Positions 52,374 through 63,049 of a DNA stretch of 64,000 nucleotides are shown piece by piece. A model generated the notes under the pieces. It saw only the letters and a program-made list of their open reading frames with translations. It did no database searches and had not been told where the DNA came from. A program made the translations under genes and the position numbers. Each line of letters starts with the position of its first letter. Within the stretch, counting starts at the first letter, position 1. Where the stretch lies: NCBI RefSeq assembly GCF_039542345.1, contig NZ_BAABHY010000001.1:248001-312000 (forward strand). The letters are read 5' to 3'. This DNA is from Orbus sasakiae. Its GTDB lineage: Bacteria; Pseudomonadota; Gammaproteobacteria; Enterobacterales; Orbaceae.

Positions 52374-54755
52374 ATGCGTAAAAACAATCTATTATTACTA
52401 ATTGTCGCAGCGGGTTTAATTGTGATGAGTGCAATGCTCATCGCCGGCGGGGGCTGGCTTGTCAGCCTCGGCGGGTCCTGGTATTACTTATTGAGTGGTA
52501 TCGGTATTTTGTTAACCGCAATTTTATTATTAAAACGTAAATCATCTGCTTTAATTTTGTTTTCAATTATTTTATTTTTAACAACCTGCTGGGCTTTATG
52601 GGAAGTAGGGCTAAGTTGGTGGCAATTAGTGCCAAGGCTATGGGTATGGTTTGTTGTCGGTTTAGTCTTGTTGATTCCATGGATTCGCAATTCGTTAACC
52701 AAAAGTCGTCAATCTACAACATGTTTACTCACCAGTATTATCATCACAACAGTTGTTGGTGTTGCTTCGCTGTTTACCTCACCTGGTGTGATAAACGGTA
52801 AAATTGATAATCTTGAACTTGTACAGGTTAATCCCAATCAAGTCGCAGGTGATGAATGGACAGCCTATGGCGGAACCAATTCAGGTTTACATTATTCGAC
52901 ATTAAATCAAATCACACCAGAGAATATCCATCAATTACAAGAAGTATGGCGTATTCAGACCGGTGATATGCCGACAAGCAATGATCCCGTTGAACTGACG
53001 AATGAAAATACGCCTTTAAAAGTCAACGATACACTCTATACTTGTACGGCTCATGGATGGGTAATTGCACTTGAGCCAGAAACGGGTAAAACGTTATGGA
53101 AATACAATCCTGCCATCAGTAATGAAGGCGCTGGCACATTTAAAGGTTGGGCGCATATGACCTGCCGTGGATTGTCTTATTATGATAGTGAACGTTATTT
53201 ACAACAGGCTCCAGACTCCAGTGTGGCACAAAAAGTGAGTAGTAGCGCGTGCCCACGTCGTCTTTATTTACCAACTGCCGATGCACGCCTAATTGCATTA
53301 AATGCTAATACTGGTGAATTATGTGATAGCTTTGGTGAGAATGGACAAGTGGATTTAAGACAGGGTATCGGGCCATTTACACCAGGTGGTTACTACTCAA
53401 CATCACCAGCGCTTGTGACGCAAAATTTAGTGATTGTTGGCGGTCATGTTACTGATGATGAATCCACTAATGAACCTTCTGGTGTGGTACGTGCTTTTGA
53501 TATTTATGATGGTCATTTGGTCTGGAACTGGGATAGCGGTAACCCAGAAGCAACCACACCATTACCTGCTGGTGAGCATTATACTCGTAATTCACCTAAT
53601 GTTTGGTCGATTACGAGTGCAGATGAATCGTTAGGTTTAGTATACTTACCACTGGGCAATCAAACACCAGACCAATATGGTCCGGATCGTAGTGCAGCTA
53701 CTGAAAAATATGCTGCAGGTATTGTTGCACTTGATATTGCAACCGGTAAAGTTGCTTGGAATTATCAATTAACCCATCATGACCTTTGGGATATGGATGT
53801 GCCGGCACAACCAATTCTCGTTGATCTTAAAACGAGTAAGGGGATTGAGCCTGCCGTCATTCAACCGACTAAGCAAGGCAGTTTGTATGTGTTGAATCGT
53901 AAAACCGGTGAACCGATCGTGCCAATTGATGAAGTTGCAGCGCCTCAAGGTGCTGTTCAGGGTGATTGGACAGCAAAAACACAGCCGCGTTCACAATTAA
54001 ATTTATTACCTCCACCGCTAACTGAACAAGATATGTGGGGAGCAACACCTTTTGATCAATTAAGTTGCCGTATTCAATTTAAATCACTGCGTTATGAAGG
54101 TCAGTACACGCCGCCATCATTACAAGGTAGTTTAATTTATCCGGGTAATGTTGGGGTGATGAACTGGGGGGGAGTTGCAGTAGACCCTGCAAGACAAATT
54201 ATTTTTGCAAGTCCAAACTATATGGCATTTGTTTCAAAATTGATTCCGCAAAGTGATGTTGCGAAAGATGCCGCACAAGCATCAGAAGGGGCTGGTTTAC
54301 AACCAAACCATGGTGCGCCTTATGCAGTCGAATTGCATCCATTTTTATCAATGGTTGGATTCCCTTGTCAAACACCATCATGGGGTGATGTAGCGGGTAT
54401 TAACTTAAGCAACTATAAAGTGACGTGGAAGCACCCTAACGGTACCTCTCGTGATAACACCCCTGTTATCCCATTACCATTCCCTGTGGGTGTTCCTGCA
54501 ATGGGCGGACCAATGACAACAGCAAGTGGCGTGGCATTCTTAAGCGGTACGCTTGATCAATATTTACGTGGTTATGATGTGACAACCGGTAAAGAAATTT
54601 GGTCAGCACGTTTACCTGCTGGTGGACAAGCCACACCAATGACGTTTATGGGTAAAGATGGACGTCAATATATTGTGTTAGTCGTTGGTGGGCATGGTTC
54701 ATTTGGTACAAAAATGGGTGACTATATTATCGCCTATGCGTTACCAAACGAATAA
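52374..54755 (+). CDS. gcd: Membrane-bound PQQ glucose dehydrogenase
   Basis: 793 residues, nearly the same as E. coli Gcd (796). Five membrane helices (residues 1-140) anchor a periplasmic beta-propeller. The propeller start WTAYGGTNSGLHYSTLNQI, THHDLWDMDVPAQP near 465 and GQATPMTFMGKDGRQYIV near the end are family signatures. It oxidises glucose to gluconolactone and passes electrons to ubiquinone. No PQQ synthesis genes are in the window, so the cofactor may come from elsewhere. GTGAGG precedes the ATG. Confidence 0.95.
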   Translation: MRKNNLLLLIVAAGLIVMSAMLIAGGGWLVSLGGSWYYLLSGIGILLTAILLLKRKSSALILFSIILFLTTCWALWEVGLSWWQLVPRLWVWFVVGLVLLIPWIRNSLTKSRQSTTCLLTSIIITTVVGVASLFTSPGVINGKIDNLELVQVNPNQVAGDEWTAYGGTNSGLHYSTLNQITPENIHQLQEVWRIQTGDMPTSNDPVELTNENTPLKVNDTLYTCTAHGWVIALEPETGKTLWKYNPAISNEGAGTFKGWAHMTCRGLSYYDSERYLQQAPDSSVAQKVSSSACPRRLYLPTADARLIALNANTGELCDSFGENGQVDLRQGIGPFTPGGYYSTSPALVTQNLVIVGGHVTDDESTNEPSGVVRAFDIYDGHLVWNWDSGNPEATTPLPAGEHYTRNSPNVWSITSADESLGLVYLPLGNQTPDQYGPDRSAATEKYAAGIVALDIATGKVAWNYQLTHHDLWDMDVPAQPILVDLKTSKGIEPAVIQPTKQGSLYVLNRKTGEPIVPIDEVAAPQGAVQGDWTAKTQPRSQLNLLPPPLTEQDMWGATPFDQLSCRIQFKSLRYEGQYTPPSLQGSLIYPGNVGVMNWGGVAVDPARQIIFASPNYMAFVSKLIPQSDVAKDAAQASEGAGLQPNHGAPYAVELHPFLSMVGFPCQTPSWGDVAGINLSNYKVTWKHPNGTSRDNTPVIPLPFPVGVPAMGGPMTTASGVAFLSGTLDQYLRGYDVTTGKEIWSARLPAGGQATPMTFMGKDGRQYIVLVVGGHGSFGTKMGDYIIAYALPNE

Positions 54756-54811
54756 CTTAATCAGCCATTCAATGCTGATAAGTTAATGCTAATGCAGATT
54801 TGTTAAATCAT

Positions 54812-54840
54812 AAAAAGCCATCACGAGTGATGGCTTTTTT
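54812..54840 (+). terminator. Terminator after gcd
   Basis: AAAAAGCCATCAC-GA-GTGATGGCTTTTTT is nearly perfect and reads on both strands, serving the convergent gene too. Confidence 0.85.
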
Positions 54841-54869
54841 ATTAATCTCGTTTTCTAAGAATGACATTG

Positions 54870-57128
54870 TCAAGAACCGCTAGGTGTGCTAGTAGGTTGA
54901 GTTGCTGGCTCTGTTGTTTGCGGCGTTGTTGATTGCACGGCCTCTTTTATTGGCTCTTCGATATCTTTAGCAAAATACCCGCTGTACCATAACCATCCAC
55001 CGGCACCTGCACATCCAATAATTAAAGCAAAAATAAAGGCAATCCAGTATTTATAGTAGCGTTTACGCATGGGATCAACCAAACTTCTTGATGCATTTTT
55101 AGGTAGCTCTGCTTTGGAAGTTAATTGGGCCCCTAAAAAGAAATTAATTTTGACTTTACCGTTAATCGCCCACCCTGATGCTTCAAGCAGAGGGCCTAGT
55201 GTTCTTTGGCGTAATTTTAACCAAGCTAAGATAACCGATGGTCCGGATATAATGAGGAAAATCGCTAAAAAGACAAATGGAAATTGCCACCAATGCAGTT
55301 GAAAAAGTGAACTGGCAATACTTGCCAGTGCTGTACCAATGGCTCCTATTGCAAGGCCGATGGCTGCAAAAATACCCACACTTTTACCAATATCAAATTT
55401 TGATGTATCAGCTGTGGCAGCAGGGGGTTGTGCAGCTTTGTTTGCTGAATCTAACAACGCGGTATCTTTTGAAGTTGCCCATTTATTAATTTGGTCAGTA
55501 ATAAAACGACCAATGCGTTTATAAGGGTCCCAAATGGCTTGGCTAATACTGATTGGTTTAGTAATAATTTTGACCACTTTAGCATCCCAATCATGACCAT
55601 CATTATCAACAAATACCCCATTACGCCCTTCAAGTAAAAAGTCTGCATCACCCGCAGTCATTGCGGCCACAATGGTTTTCTTCTCTTGATTGCCACTGAC
55701 TGGTGGATTTTTACGTGTACATTCACAATACAGTAAGAAAAGCTCTGAATAGTTAGCTAATACAGTATGTTTGGCGATATCCGTGACCGGTATACATAAT
55801 GTACAGCAACGGCCATCAATAAATAAGCGCCCCGATTGGAAAGCCGCTCTGCGTTTTTCTAAATCAAAGAAATCATGGAATGAAACAAAGTTCATTAATA
55901 AACGATAAAGATATTTGTGATAAATGACTATTCTTTCCACATCTGCAATATCGGCAGCAGCAGCCGGTGTTTTACTATCTTTTTCTGCTAAGGCTGCAAA
56001 CTTTTCAAAAATATCACTATTTAGAATTTGGTTAATTCTATTTTCACCTAACTTATCAATCGTACTGGTGGCAGGAATTGTAATATCAGCTTTCGCTAAT
56101 GCCGGTTTAGATGATACCGCGATGGCATAAGGTGATAAAATCTTTTGAATATTAAGCCAATCAGCTTGAGATAATTCATTATCTGTTGTGATAAATGGTT
56201 GAACCAGACTAATCAAACGTAACACTTTTGGACGCCAAATTGGATTGAGGCCCGTTTTAAGATCGAGCGGACGGTTTGCTTCTACTTTAGAGAGCGGCAA
56301 TTCGGCAAGTGCACTATCTTCTAGTAGCCCATTATCGGTTGGCACAATATATTTTTCATCTACATTTAGTGCACCCTGTGCTTGGGGGGCATAACTGGCG
56401 AGTTCAGTACGTAAAAAATAATCATTAATTTTATCTTTTAAATCTTGGACGAGTTGCCAGGCTTCGGCAGTATCATCACCGAGTGGTGTGGTCGCAGAAC
56501 CTACACTTTCATGCCACTTTATCCAGTCTTGTAAAGACTGTTTAAAGGCTTGTGAAATCTTATCATTAATCCCATCTAAACCACTGGCATCTTTTACGCC
56601 ACCCATCACATTCAAAGCATCTTTTATAAACGCTTGCAAGTCACTATCAATTTTATTGGTTGCCGGAATAATGCCATCGCCATTAAATAAGTTATTCGTA
56701 TTAATGATCGTTGATGCACTCAGATCTTCAGCAGAAATTGCTTGGCTATCATTTTTATTAATATTGGCAAGGATGGCTTTCGCAGTCGTTAATAAACGTT
56801 TACCCTCGTCAGAGTCGGTATTGATCGCTGATAAAGGCAATTCACTTGAACATTCAATAATGCTATCTAAATGGTTTAAACGTGCTTTTAGCCAGTTTAC
56901 GGCATCAATCACTTCAGGAATACGAATTCGGCCATCTTTATCTTCATCCAATAATGATAATGTCTTATCATCAAATTCAAGCCCTGAAGCGGGACAGCTT
57001 AACGCAACCCAAAGTTTTGGATCTAACTTATCTAAATGAGCAATGTCATTAGCGGTACTTAAAACAACTTGATCAAGTCCACCAATTCGTTGAAATTTCC
57101 AAGGATAAGCCGTCGTTTTGTTTGCCAT
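54870..57128 (-). CDS. Large EF-hand membrane protein, function unknown
   Basis: 752 residues. An EF-hand-like loop, DEDKDGRIRIPE, lies near 60-72. The middle is Ala/Asp/Lys-rich and helical. Two or three membrane segments lie about 575-640, one at about 685-705, and the tail is Thr/Pro-rich (TTPQTTEPATQPTS). I do not recognise the family. The calcium-loop motif is clear; everything else is composition. The gene is alone, convergent with gcd and divergent from uup. Confidence 0.75.
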   Translation of the reverse strand: MANKTTAYPWKFQRIGGLDQVVLSTANDIAHLDKLDPKLWVALSCPASGLEFDDKTLSLLDEDKDGRIRIPEVIDAVNWLKARLNHLDSIIECSSELPLSAINTDSDEGKRLLTTAKAILANINKNDSQAISAEDLSASTIINTNNLFNGDGIIPATNKIDSDLQAFIKDALNVMGGVKDASGLDGINDKISQAFKQSLQDWIKWHESVGSATTPLGDDTAEAWQLVQDLKDKINDYFLRTELASYAPQAQGALNVDEKYIVPTDNGLLEDSALAELPLSKVEANRPLDLKTGLNPIWRPKVLRLISLVQPFITTDNELSQADWLNIQKILSPYAIAVSSKPALAKADITIPATSTIDKLGENRINQILNSDIFEKFAALAEKDSKTPAAAADIADVERIVIYHKYLYRLLMNFVSFHDFFDLEKRRAAFQSGRLFIDGRCCTLCIPVTDIAKHTVLANYSELFLLYCECTRKNPPVSGNQEKKTIVAAMTAGDADFLLEGRNGVFVDNDGHDWDAKVVKIITKPISISQAIWDPYKRIGRFITDQINKWATSKDTALLDSANKAAQPPAATADTSKFDIGKSVGIFAAIGLAIGAIGTALASIASSLFQLHWWQFPFVFLAIFLIISGPSVILAWLKLRQRTLGPLLEASGWAINGKVKINFFLGAQLTSKAELPKNASRSLVDPMRKRYYKYWIAFIFALIIGCAGAGGWLWYSGYFAKDIEEPIKEAVQSTTPQTTEPATQPTSTPSGS

Positions 57129-57335
57129 ATATTTACCTTCTTATAAAAAATACCTATCCTATTATGCAATATATGTTTTTTTTATGCCATAGCGATAAGC
57201 CTATCGATTCTAAAGGTTTTTAGTTGCGAGCTTGTTTATTTAGCAACAGAAATTTATTGATTTATTAGGTATTCTTACTCATTACATGGCATAATTCAGC
57301 TCAAAATCATTTTTAATAAAACGACTTAATATTCT

Positions 57336-59246
57336 ATGGCTTTAATTACATTACATAATGCTTACCTCTCTTTTAGTGATGCGCCTTTACTCGATCATGT
57401 TGATTTATCCATTGAACGCGGTGAAAGGGTGTGTTTGGTTGGTCGTAACGGCGCGGGTAAATCGACGTTATTAAAAATCCTTAATAAAGAGATTCCCCTT
57501 GATGATGGGCAAATGATCGTTGAAAACGATATCGTGGTCTCTCGCTTACAACAAGATCCACCGCGTGATATCCAAGGAACCGTGTTTGATTTTGTTGCAG
57601 AAGGGATCCAAGAACAAGCTGCATTGCTCAAAGCGTACTATGCCTTGTCTAAAACGATAGAATCTGCACCCACTGACGAAAATTTAAATAAACTTGCTGT
57701 TTTGCAAGAACAACTTGATCATAAAAATGGTTGGCAAATTGATAACCAAATTAATAATGTGTTGATGGCATTGTCGTTATCAGCTGAAACTGAATTGTCA
57801 TCATTATCTGGGGGGTGGCTACGTAAAGCGGCGCTGGCTAAAGCATTAGTATGTCAACCTGATGTTCTATTACTCGATGAACCGACTAACCATTTAGACA
57901 TTGCCGCAATCCAATGGCTTGAAGAGTTTTTGAAAGGGTTTACGGGCAGTATTGTGTTTATTTCTCATGACCGATCGTTTATTCGTCAAATGGCAACACG
58001 CATTTTAGATTTAGATCGAGGGAAAATCAGTTCATGGCCAGGTAATTATGATCAATACTTGACAGGTAAAGAAGAAGCATTACGCGTCGAAGAATTGCAA
58101 AATGCTGAATTTGACAAAAAACTTGCTCAAGAAGAAGTCTGGATCCGTCAAGGCATTAAAGCGCGTCGTACACGTAATGAAGGGCGTGTTCGGGCTTTAA
58201 AAGCGTTACGTCGTGAATATTCGGAACGTCGCCAAGTGATTGGTACAGCTAAGATGCAAGTTGAAGAAGCCTTACGTTCGGGTAAAATTGTGTTTGATCT
58301 TGAAGATGTCAGCTATCACGTTGCGGGTAAACAGCTGGTTGATCATTTTACCATGCAAGTTTTGCGCGGTGACAAAATTGCAATGATTGGCCCAAATGGT
58401 ATAGGTAAAACGACCTTGATTAAGTTGATGCTTCAACAGATTGAACCTGTTTCAGGGACTATTCATTGCGGCACCAAATTAGAAGTTGCTTATTTTGACC
58501 AACATCGCGCTGATTTAGATCCCGATAAAACCGTGATGGACAATCTTGCCGAAGGTAAACAAGAAGTGCAAGTAAATGGACGTAATCGCCATGTATTAGG
58601 TTATTTACAAGATTTCCTGTTCCACCCTAAACGTGCTAGAACGCCAGTGAGTGCGCTGTCAGGTGGTGAAAAAAATCGTTTACTATTAGCAAAATTATTT
58701 TTAAAACCAAGTAATTTATTGATTCTTGACGAACCAACCAATGATTTAGATATAGAAACGCTTGAATTGTTAGAAGAGCTAGTCAGTGAATACAGCGGTA
58801 CCGTTTTATTAGTTAGCCATGATCGTCAATTTGTGGATAATGCCGTCAATCAATGTTGGTTTTTCGAAGGTAATGGTAAGATTATGACTTACCCTGGGGG
58901 GTATTTTGATGCTTATCATCAGCAACAACATACTAAACCACGTGGGAAAGATCTCTCAGATAAAGTCAGTGAACCTAAAACCGAAGTTAAAACAACAAAT
59001 GACAAGATACGTGAATCTAAAAAATTGACGTACAAGCAGACTAAAGAACTTGAAACATTGCCACTTAAGATTGAAACATTAGAAACTGAGATCGCGCAAC
59101 TACAAATTCAAGTGAGTGACAGCGAGTTTTTTAATCAATCACATGAAAAATCCAGTCAAGTACTACAAACCTTAGCCAGTAAGGAACAAGAATTGGAACA
59201 AGCATTTAATGCTTGGGAAACATTAGAGGCGATTAAAAACAGTTAA
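57336..59246 (+). CDS. uup: ABC-F ATPase Uup
   Basis: 636 residues with two ABC domains: GRNGAGKST near 38 and GPNGIGKTT near 350, LSGGWLRKAALAKAL and LSGGEKNRLLLAKL signatures, LDEPTNHLDI and LDEPTNDLDI. A C-terminal coiled coil (about 555-636) is the Uup hallmark. It binds branched DNA or ribosomes and influences transposon excision and translation. It heads the same uup-pqiABC order as in E. coli. Confidence 0.95.
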   Translation: MALITLHNAYLSFSDAPLLDHVDLSIERGERVCLVGRNGAGKSTLLKILNKEIPLDDGQMIVENDIVVSRLQQDPPRDIQGTVFDFVAEGIQEQAALLKAYYALSKTIESAPTDENLNKLAVLQEQLDHKNGWQIDNQINNVLMALSLSAETELSSLSGGWLRKAALAKALVCQPDVLLLDEPTNHLDIAAIQWLEEFLKGFTGSIVFISHDRSFIRQMATRILDLDRGKISSWPGNYDQYLTGKEEALRVEELQNAEFDKKLAQEEVWIRQGIKARRTRNEGRVRALKALRREYSERRQVIGTAKMQVEEALRSGKIVFDLEDVSYHVAGKQLVDHFTMQVLRGDKIAMIGPNGIGKTTLIKLMLQQIEPVSGTIHCGTKLEVAYFDQHRADLDPDKTVMDNLAEGKQEVQVNGRNRHVLGYLQDFLFHPKRARTPVSALSGGEKNRLLLAKLFLKPSNLLILDEPTNDLDIETLELLEELVSEYSGTVLLVSHDRQFVDNAVNQCWFFEGNGKIMTYPGGYFDAYHQQQHTKPRGKDLSDKVSEPKTEVKTTNDKIRESKKLTYKQTKELETLPLKIETLETEIAQLQIQVSDSEFFNQSHEKSSQVLQTLASKEQELEQAFNAWETLEAIKNS

Positions 59247-59348
59247 GGCAAATTTGATAAATCATGCTTTACCGATATGATTAAACTTGTCTTATTGTTG
59301 TGATCATTCAAAATACGAGTTATTGAATTGTATTAGCGGTATTTTTAT

Positions 59349-60590
59349 ATGGTAGAAAGTAGTGGCAAGCCGGCATCATATGTATTATGTCACCATTGTG
59401 ACTTACTTAGTGAATTGCCATCGATTGCCAATCAATATAAAGCAGTTTGCCCCCGTTGCAACACACGCTTAGCACGTGGGCGCAGTAATATGAAATTAAA
59501 CACAATTGTTTATTCATTGTGTTCCCTTTTTATGTTAGCGATGACATGCTGCTTTATTTTCATTCATATCAGAGTGATGGGGATCACAAATAGTTTAAAT
59601 ATTTTAGCCATTCCCGATATTTTGTATCGTGACAATTATATGTCATTAATGCTGCTTTTTTTATTATTTGTACTACTGTTTCCTGCCATAACATTGATTA
59701 TCCAAATTGTCGTATGCAGCAAAATTCCCCTATCAAAATATCGCAAGCGAGATCTACTGATTGTCTATGAAAAATTACAAAGCTGGTGCATGCCTGAAAT
59801 CTTTATGGCAGGTGTGTTAGTCAGTTTTGTAAAATTAACCAGCTATGGTGATATTGGGATTGATCGGGCATTTTGGTCATTTTGTTTTTTCATTATTTTT
59901 TATTTAAAAGCGTCCATTGATTTTTCAATTCGTAAAATTTGGAATGAATTGGCGACAAATAATTTTGTGAAAACTGAGCTAAAATCGGGTAAGACTGGCA
60001 TGAGTCAGCAAGTGCGTTTATGTTTATGTTGCCATGCCATGTTACCGGCTGAACAACGCCATTGCCCACGATGTAAACAAAAAGGACAGGTCAGAGAACG
60101 TAATAAAATTCAGTGGACACTTGCATTGCTTGTCACCTCTCTAATTTTGTACATACCTGCCAATTTGTTTGGTGTTATGAATACCATTTTTGTGGGGTCA
60201 GCATCAAGTTCTACTATTTTAGATGGTGTCATCTATATGTGGAAAGATGGGGACTACCCTGTGGCACTTGTTATTTTTACCGCCAGCGTCATTATTCCCA
60301 TCTTAAAAATCATTGCACTAACATGGTTATGTTATTTTGCATCAATGTTTGGGCGTAAGCGTAAACGTGACTGTATTAAAATGAACAAATTATATAATGT
60401 GGTTGAATTTATTGGGCGCTGGTCGATGATCGATATTTTTGTAGTGTCAATTATTTCAGCCTTAATTCGTAATGGTGAAATGATGGCCGTTTATCCTGAT
60501 GTTGGCGCGATATTTTTTGCGATTGTGGTGATTATCACAATGGTGGCCTCACACCAATATGATCCCAGATTAATTTGGGATAAACGTTAA
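59349..60590 (+). CDS. pqiA: Intermembrane transport protein PqiA
   Basis: 413 residues. Two zinc-ribbon cytoplasmic modules (CHHCDLLSELP to CPRCNTRL, and CLCCHAMLPAEQRHCPRCKQKG) alternate with two four-helix membrane blocks. It works with PqiB and PqiC in lipid transport between membranes and is paraquat-inducible in E. coli. In E. coli pqiA and pqiB abut; here 181 bp separate them. Confidence 0.93.
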   Translation: MVESSGKPASYVLCHHCDLLSELPSIANQYKAVCPRCNTRLARGRSNMKLNTIVYSLCSLFMLAMTCCFIFIHIRVMGITNSLNILAIPDILYRDNYMSLMLLFLLFVLLFPAITLIIQIVVCSKIPLSKYRKRDLLIVYEKLQSWCMPEIFMAGVLVSFVKLTSYGDIGIDRAFWSFCFFIIFYLKASIDFSIRKIWNELATNNFVKTELKSGKTGMSQQVRLCLCCHAMLPAEQRHCPRCKQKGQVRERNKIQWTLALLVTSLILYIPANLFGVMNTIFVGSASSSTILDGVIYMWKDGDYPVALVIFTASVIIPILKIIALTWLCYFASMFGRKRKRDCIKMNKLYNVVEFIGRWSMIDIFVVSIISALIRNGEMMAVYPDVGAIFFAIVVIITMVASHQYDPRLIWDKR

Positions 60591-60771
60591 TATAGCATTG
60601 TTCATATCCATCGGATTTGAATAAAGTGGTTACGGGAATTAAAGCGTATAGTTTAATTATCCCATCTGAAGGTGACGAGAGAAGTCGATGACTTCATCGA
60701 AACATGGTTAAGTAATAACCTCAAGCTTAATAATAAATTAAGCCGGTTGAGTTTAGAGAATTAGGTGAATT

Positions 60772-62409
60772 ATGTCGATTATACCCAAAAAATTAGCAAA
60801 AACGATGAAAAGTGATCGTGTATCAGCAATTTGGATTATCCCGATTGTCACATTGATCATCGGTGTGTGGATGCTTTATTCCCATTTTGCTGATCAAGGC
60901 CAACGTTTCACCTTAATTGCTCATGATGCAAGTGGGATTGTTGCTGGTAAAACGGTGATTAAGAGCCGCAGTGTTGAGGTTGGTATCGTTGAAAATGTCA
61001 CATTAAGTGAAGATTATAAACAAGTCGTGATTGAAGGACAAATTTATAAGGGGATGCAAGCCCTATTAAATAACGACTCTGTATTTTGGATCGTTAAACC
61101 GCAAATCGGTCGGGAAGGTATTACGGGTTTAGGCACACTATTATCAGGTGTTTATATTGAATTAATTTCGGGTAATGATAAAGAAACATTTAATAATAAA
61201 CCATTTAATTTACTGGATTCTCCGCCGCTGTCAGGGCCAGCTGATGCAGGCATTCGCGTCAATCTTGAAAGTGATCAAAGTGGTGTTATCCCGCGTGGTG
61301 CCTCGGTGATGTTTAGAGGTTTTAAAGTCGGGAGTGTTGAAACCTCTGATTTTGATATTGATTCACGAAAGATGAAATATCAGCTGTTTATTGCTAAACC
61401 CTACGATCGCTTGGTAACACAAAATGTTCGATTCTGGAAAGAAGGTGGGGTGAATCTTTCGCTATCACCGAAAGGGGCAAGTTTGGAAGTGCCATCTCTC
61501 GATGTTCTACTCTCTGGCGGGATCAGTTTTGATGTGCCTGAAGGCTCCAAATTTGGTGATCCGGTCACAACATTAACGACGTATAAATTGTATGAAGATA
61601 AAAAGTCGATTAAAGATTCACAATATACTGACTATACAGAATTTTTATTGTTTTTCACAGATTCTATTTCGGGCTTAAGTGAAGGGGCCCCGGTTGAATA
61701 TCGCGGTATTCGTCTTGGTACGGTCAGTGAAGTTCCGTTTTATAACGATCCTATGATGAGTAAGACATCGATTTTAAGCTATAACATTCCAGTCTTAATT
61801 CGAATTGAGCCGGGTCGTTTAAGTGATCTAATCGATGGGCAAATTGATCTTGCTGGTTTAATCATGAAAGAACAAAAAAATGGCTTAAGAGCCGCACTTA
61901 AATCCAGTAACCTTTTTACCGGTGCATTATATGTCGATCTCGATTTTTATTCTGATTTAGATGATAAATATAATGAAAATGAAACCAAACAATATGGTTT
62001 TGAAACGATTGCGACGGTACCTGCTGGTTTATCACAGCTACAAGCTAAACTCATCCAGACGTTAGATAATTTTAATAAGTTGCCATTAGATCAGACGATT
62101 AATGAATTCAATAAATCGTTACAAAAAAGTCAAGAGTTGATGGCTTCATTAACGACCATTGTTAATAGTAAAGAGATGCAAAATCTGCCAAAAGACATTA
62201 AAGCGACAATTGAGTCACTTAATAGCACCTTAAAAAGTGTGCAGCCTGGCTCAACACTCAATAATCAATTAAAAGCAGATTTACAAAAATTTGAGCAAGT
62301 CATGGATCAGCTCAATCCATTACTTGAAACTTTAAATGATAAAAGTAATTCCTTAATCTTTGCCGCGCCAAAGAAAGAGGATCCACAACCTAAAGCAAAA
62401 GGAAATTAA
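60772..62409 (+). CDS. pqiB: Intermembrane transport protein PqiB (three MCE domains)
   Basis: 545 residues: an N-terminal membrane anchor (about 20-38), three MCE domains (about 40-135, 155-250 and 280-400) and a long C-terminal helix that forms the channel needle. It stacks as a hexameric tube spanning the periplasm. PqiC follows after three bases. Confidence 0.95.
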   Translation: MSIIPKKLAKTMKSDRVSAIWIIPIVTLIIGVWMLYSHFADQGQRFTLIAHDASGIVAGKTVIKSRSVEVGIVENVTLSEDYKQVVIEGQIYKGMQALLNNDSVFWIVKPQIGREGITGLGTLLSGVYIELISGNDKETFNNKPFNLLDSPPLSGPADAGIRVNLESDQSGVIPRGASVMFRGFKVGSVETSDFDIDSRKMKYQLFIAKPYDRLVTQNVRFWKEGGVNLSLSPKGASLEVPSLDVLLSGGISFDVPEGSKFGDPVTTLTTYKLYEDKKSIKDSQYTDYTEFLLFFTDSISGLSEGAPVEYRGIRLGTVSEVPFYNDPMMSKTSILSYNIPVLIRIEPGRLSDLIDGQIDLAGLIMKEQKNGLRAALKSSNLFTGALYVDLDFYSDLDDKYNENETKQYGFETIATVPAGLSQLQAKLIQTLDNFNKLPLDQTINEFNKSLQKSQELMASLTTIVNSKEMQNLPKDIKATIESLNSTLKSVQPGSTLNNQLKADLQKFEQVMDQLNPLLETLNDKSNSLIFAAPKKEDPQPKAKGN

Positions 62410-62412
62410 ACA

Positions 62413-62976
62413 ATGAAAAAATCAATCATAACGCTGCTATTGTTATTCATTGTTGGTTGTTCATCTTCGATACCTAACAAAACTTACTATCAATTAGACA
62501 GTGATTTTAGTGATAGTAAAGTGTTACAAGCCAGAAAAGTTAATGATGCCATTGTTATTGAAGAGATTAAAGTCGCTAACTATCTTGATAAAAATGGTAT
62601 TGTTTACCAAACGGGTGAACTTGAGTACACAACGGCAAACAATAATCTATGGTTAACGTCTTTGTCAGATCAAATTACACAAAGGTTAGTCCAAGATTTA
62701 TCAATATTATTACCCAATTATCTGGTGACCACTCAGCCTGCAAATCATCCTAAATTGACAGTAAAATTGTTTATCGATGCTTTTCATGGCGTCTATACTG
62801 GCGACGCGGTTATCAAAGGGCGCTGGCAGATGACCAATAATAAAAATGAAGTGATTACCAAAAATTTTGATTACACACTAAGACTCGGTGAAGACGGTTA
62901 TTTAGCATTGGTTAAAACCTTATCAAAAGGCTGGCAAGAAGAAGAGATAGACTTAGTAAGAAGCCTTAAATTATAG
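62413..62976 (+). CDS. pqiC: Outer-membrane lipoprotein PqiC
   Basis: 187 residues. The signal sequence ends in the lipobox VGC (Cys16), followed by SSSIPNKTYYQLDSDFS. The body matches the ABC-type transport auxiliary/DUF330 family. It docks PqiB to the outer membrane. A strong terminator follows, so the uup-pqiABC transcript ends here. Confidence 0.92.
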   Translation: MKKSIITLLLLFIVGCSSSIPNKTYYQLDSDFSDSKVLQARKVNDAIVIEEIKVANYLDKNGIVYQTGELEYTTANNNLWLTSLSDQITQRLVQDLSILLPNYLVTTQPANHPKLTVKLFIDAFHGVYTGDAVIKGRWQMTNNKNEVITKNFDYTLRLGEDGYLALVKTLSKGWQEEEIDLVRSLKL

Positions 62977-62995
62977 TGCTATTCTTCATTGTGAA

Positions 62996-63028
62996 AATCG
63001 GATAGTCTTGCAGATTATCCGATTTTTT
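62996..63028 (+). terminator. Terminator after pqiC
   Basis: AATCGGATA-11-TATCCGATT followed by T-rich sequence. Confidence 0.85.
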
Positions 63029-63049
63029 CATGACATCATTTAACGCCGA

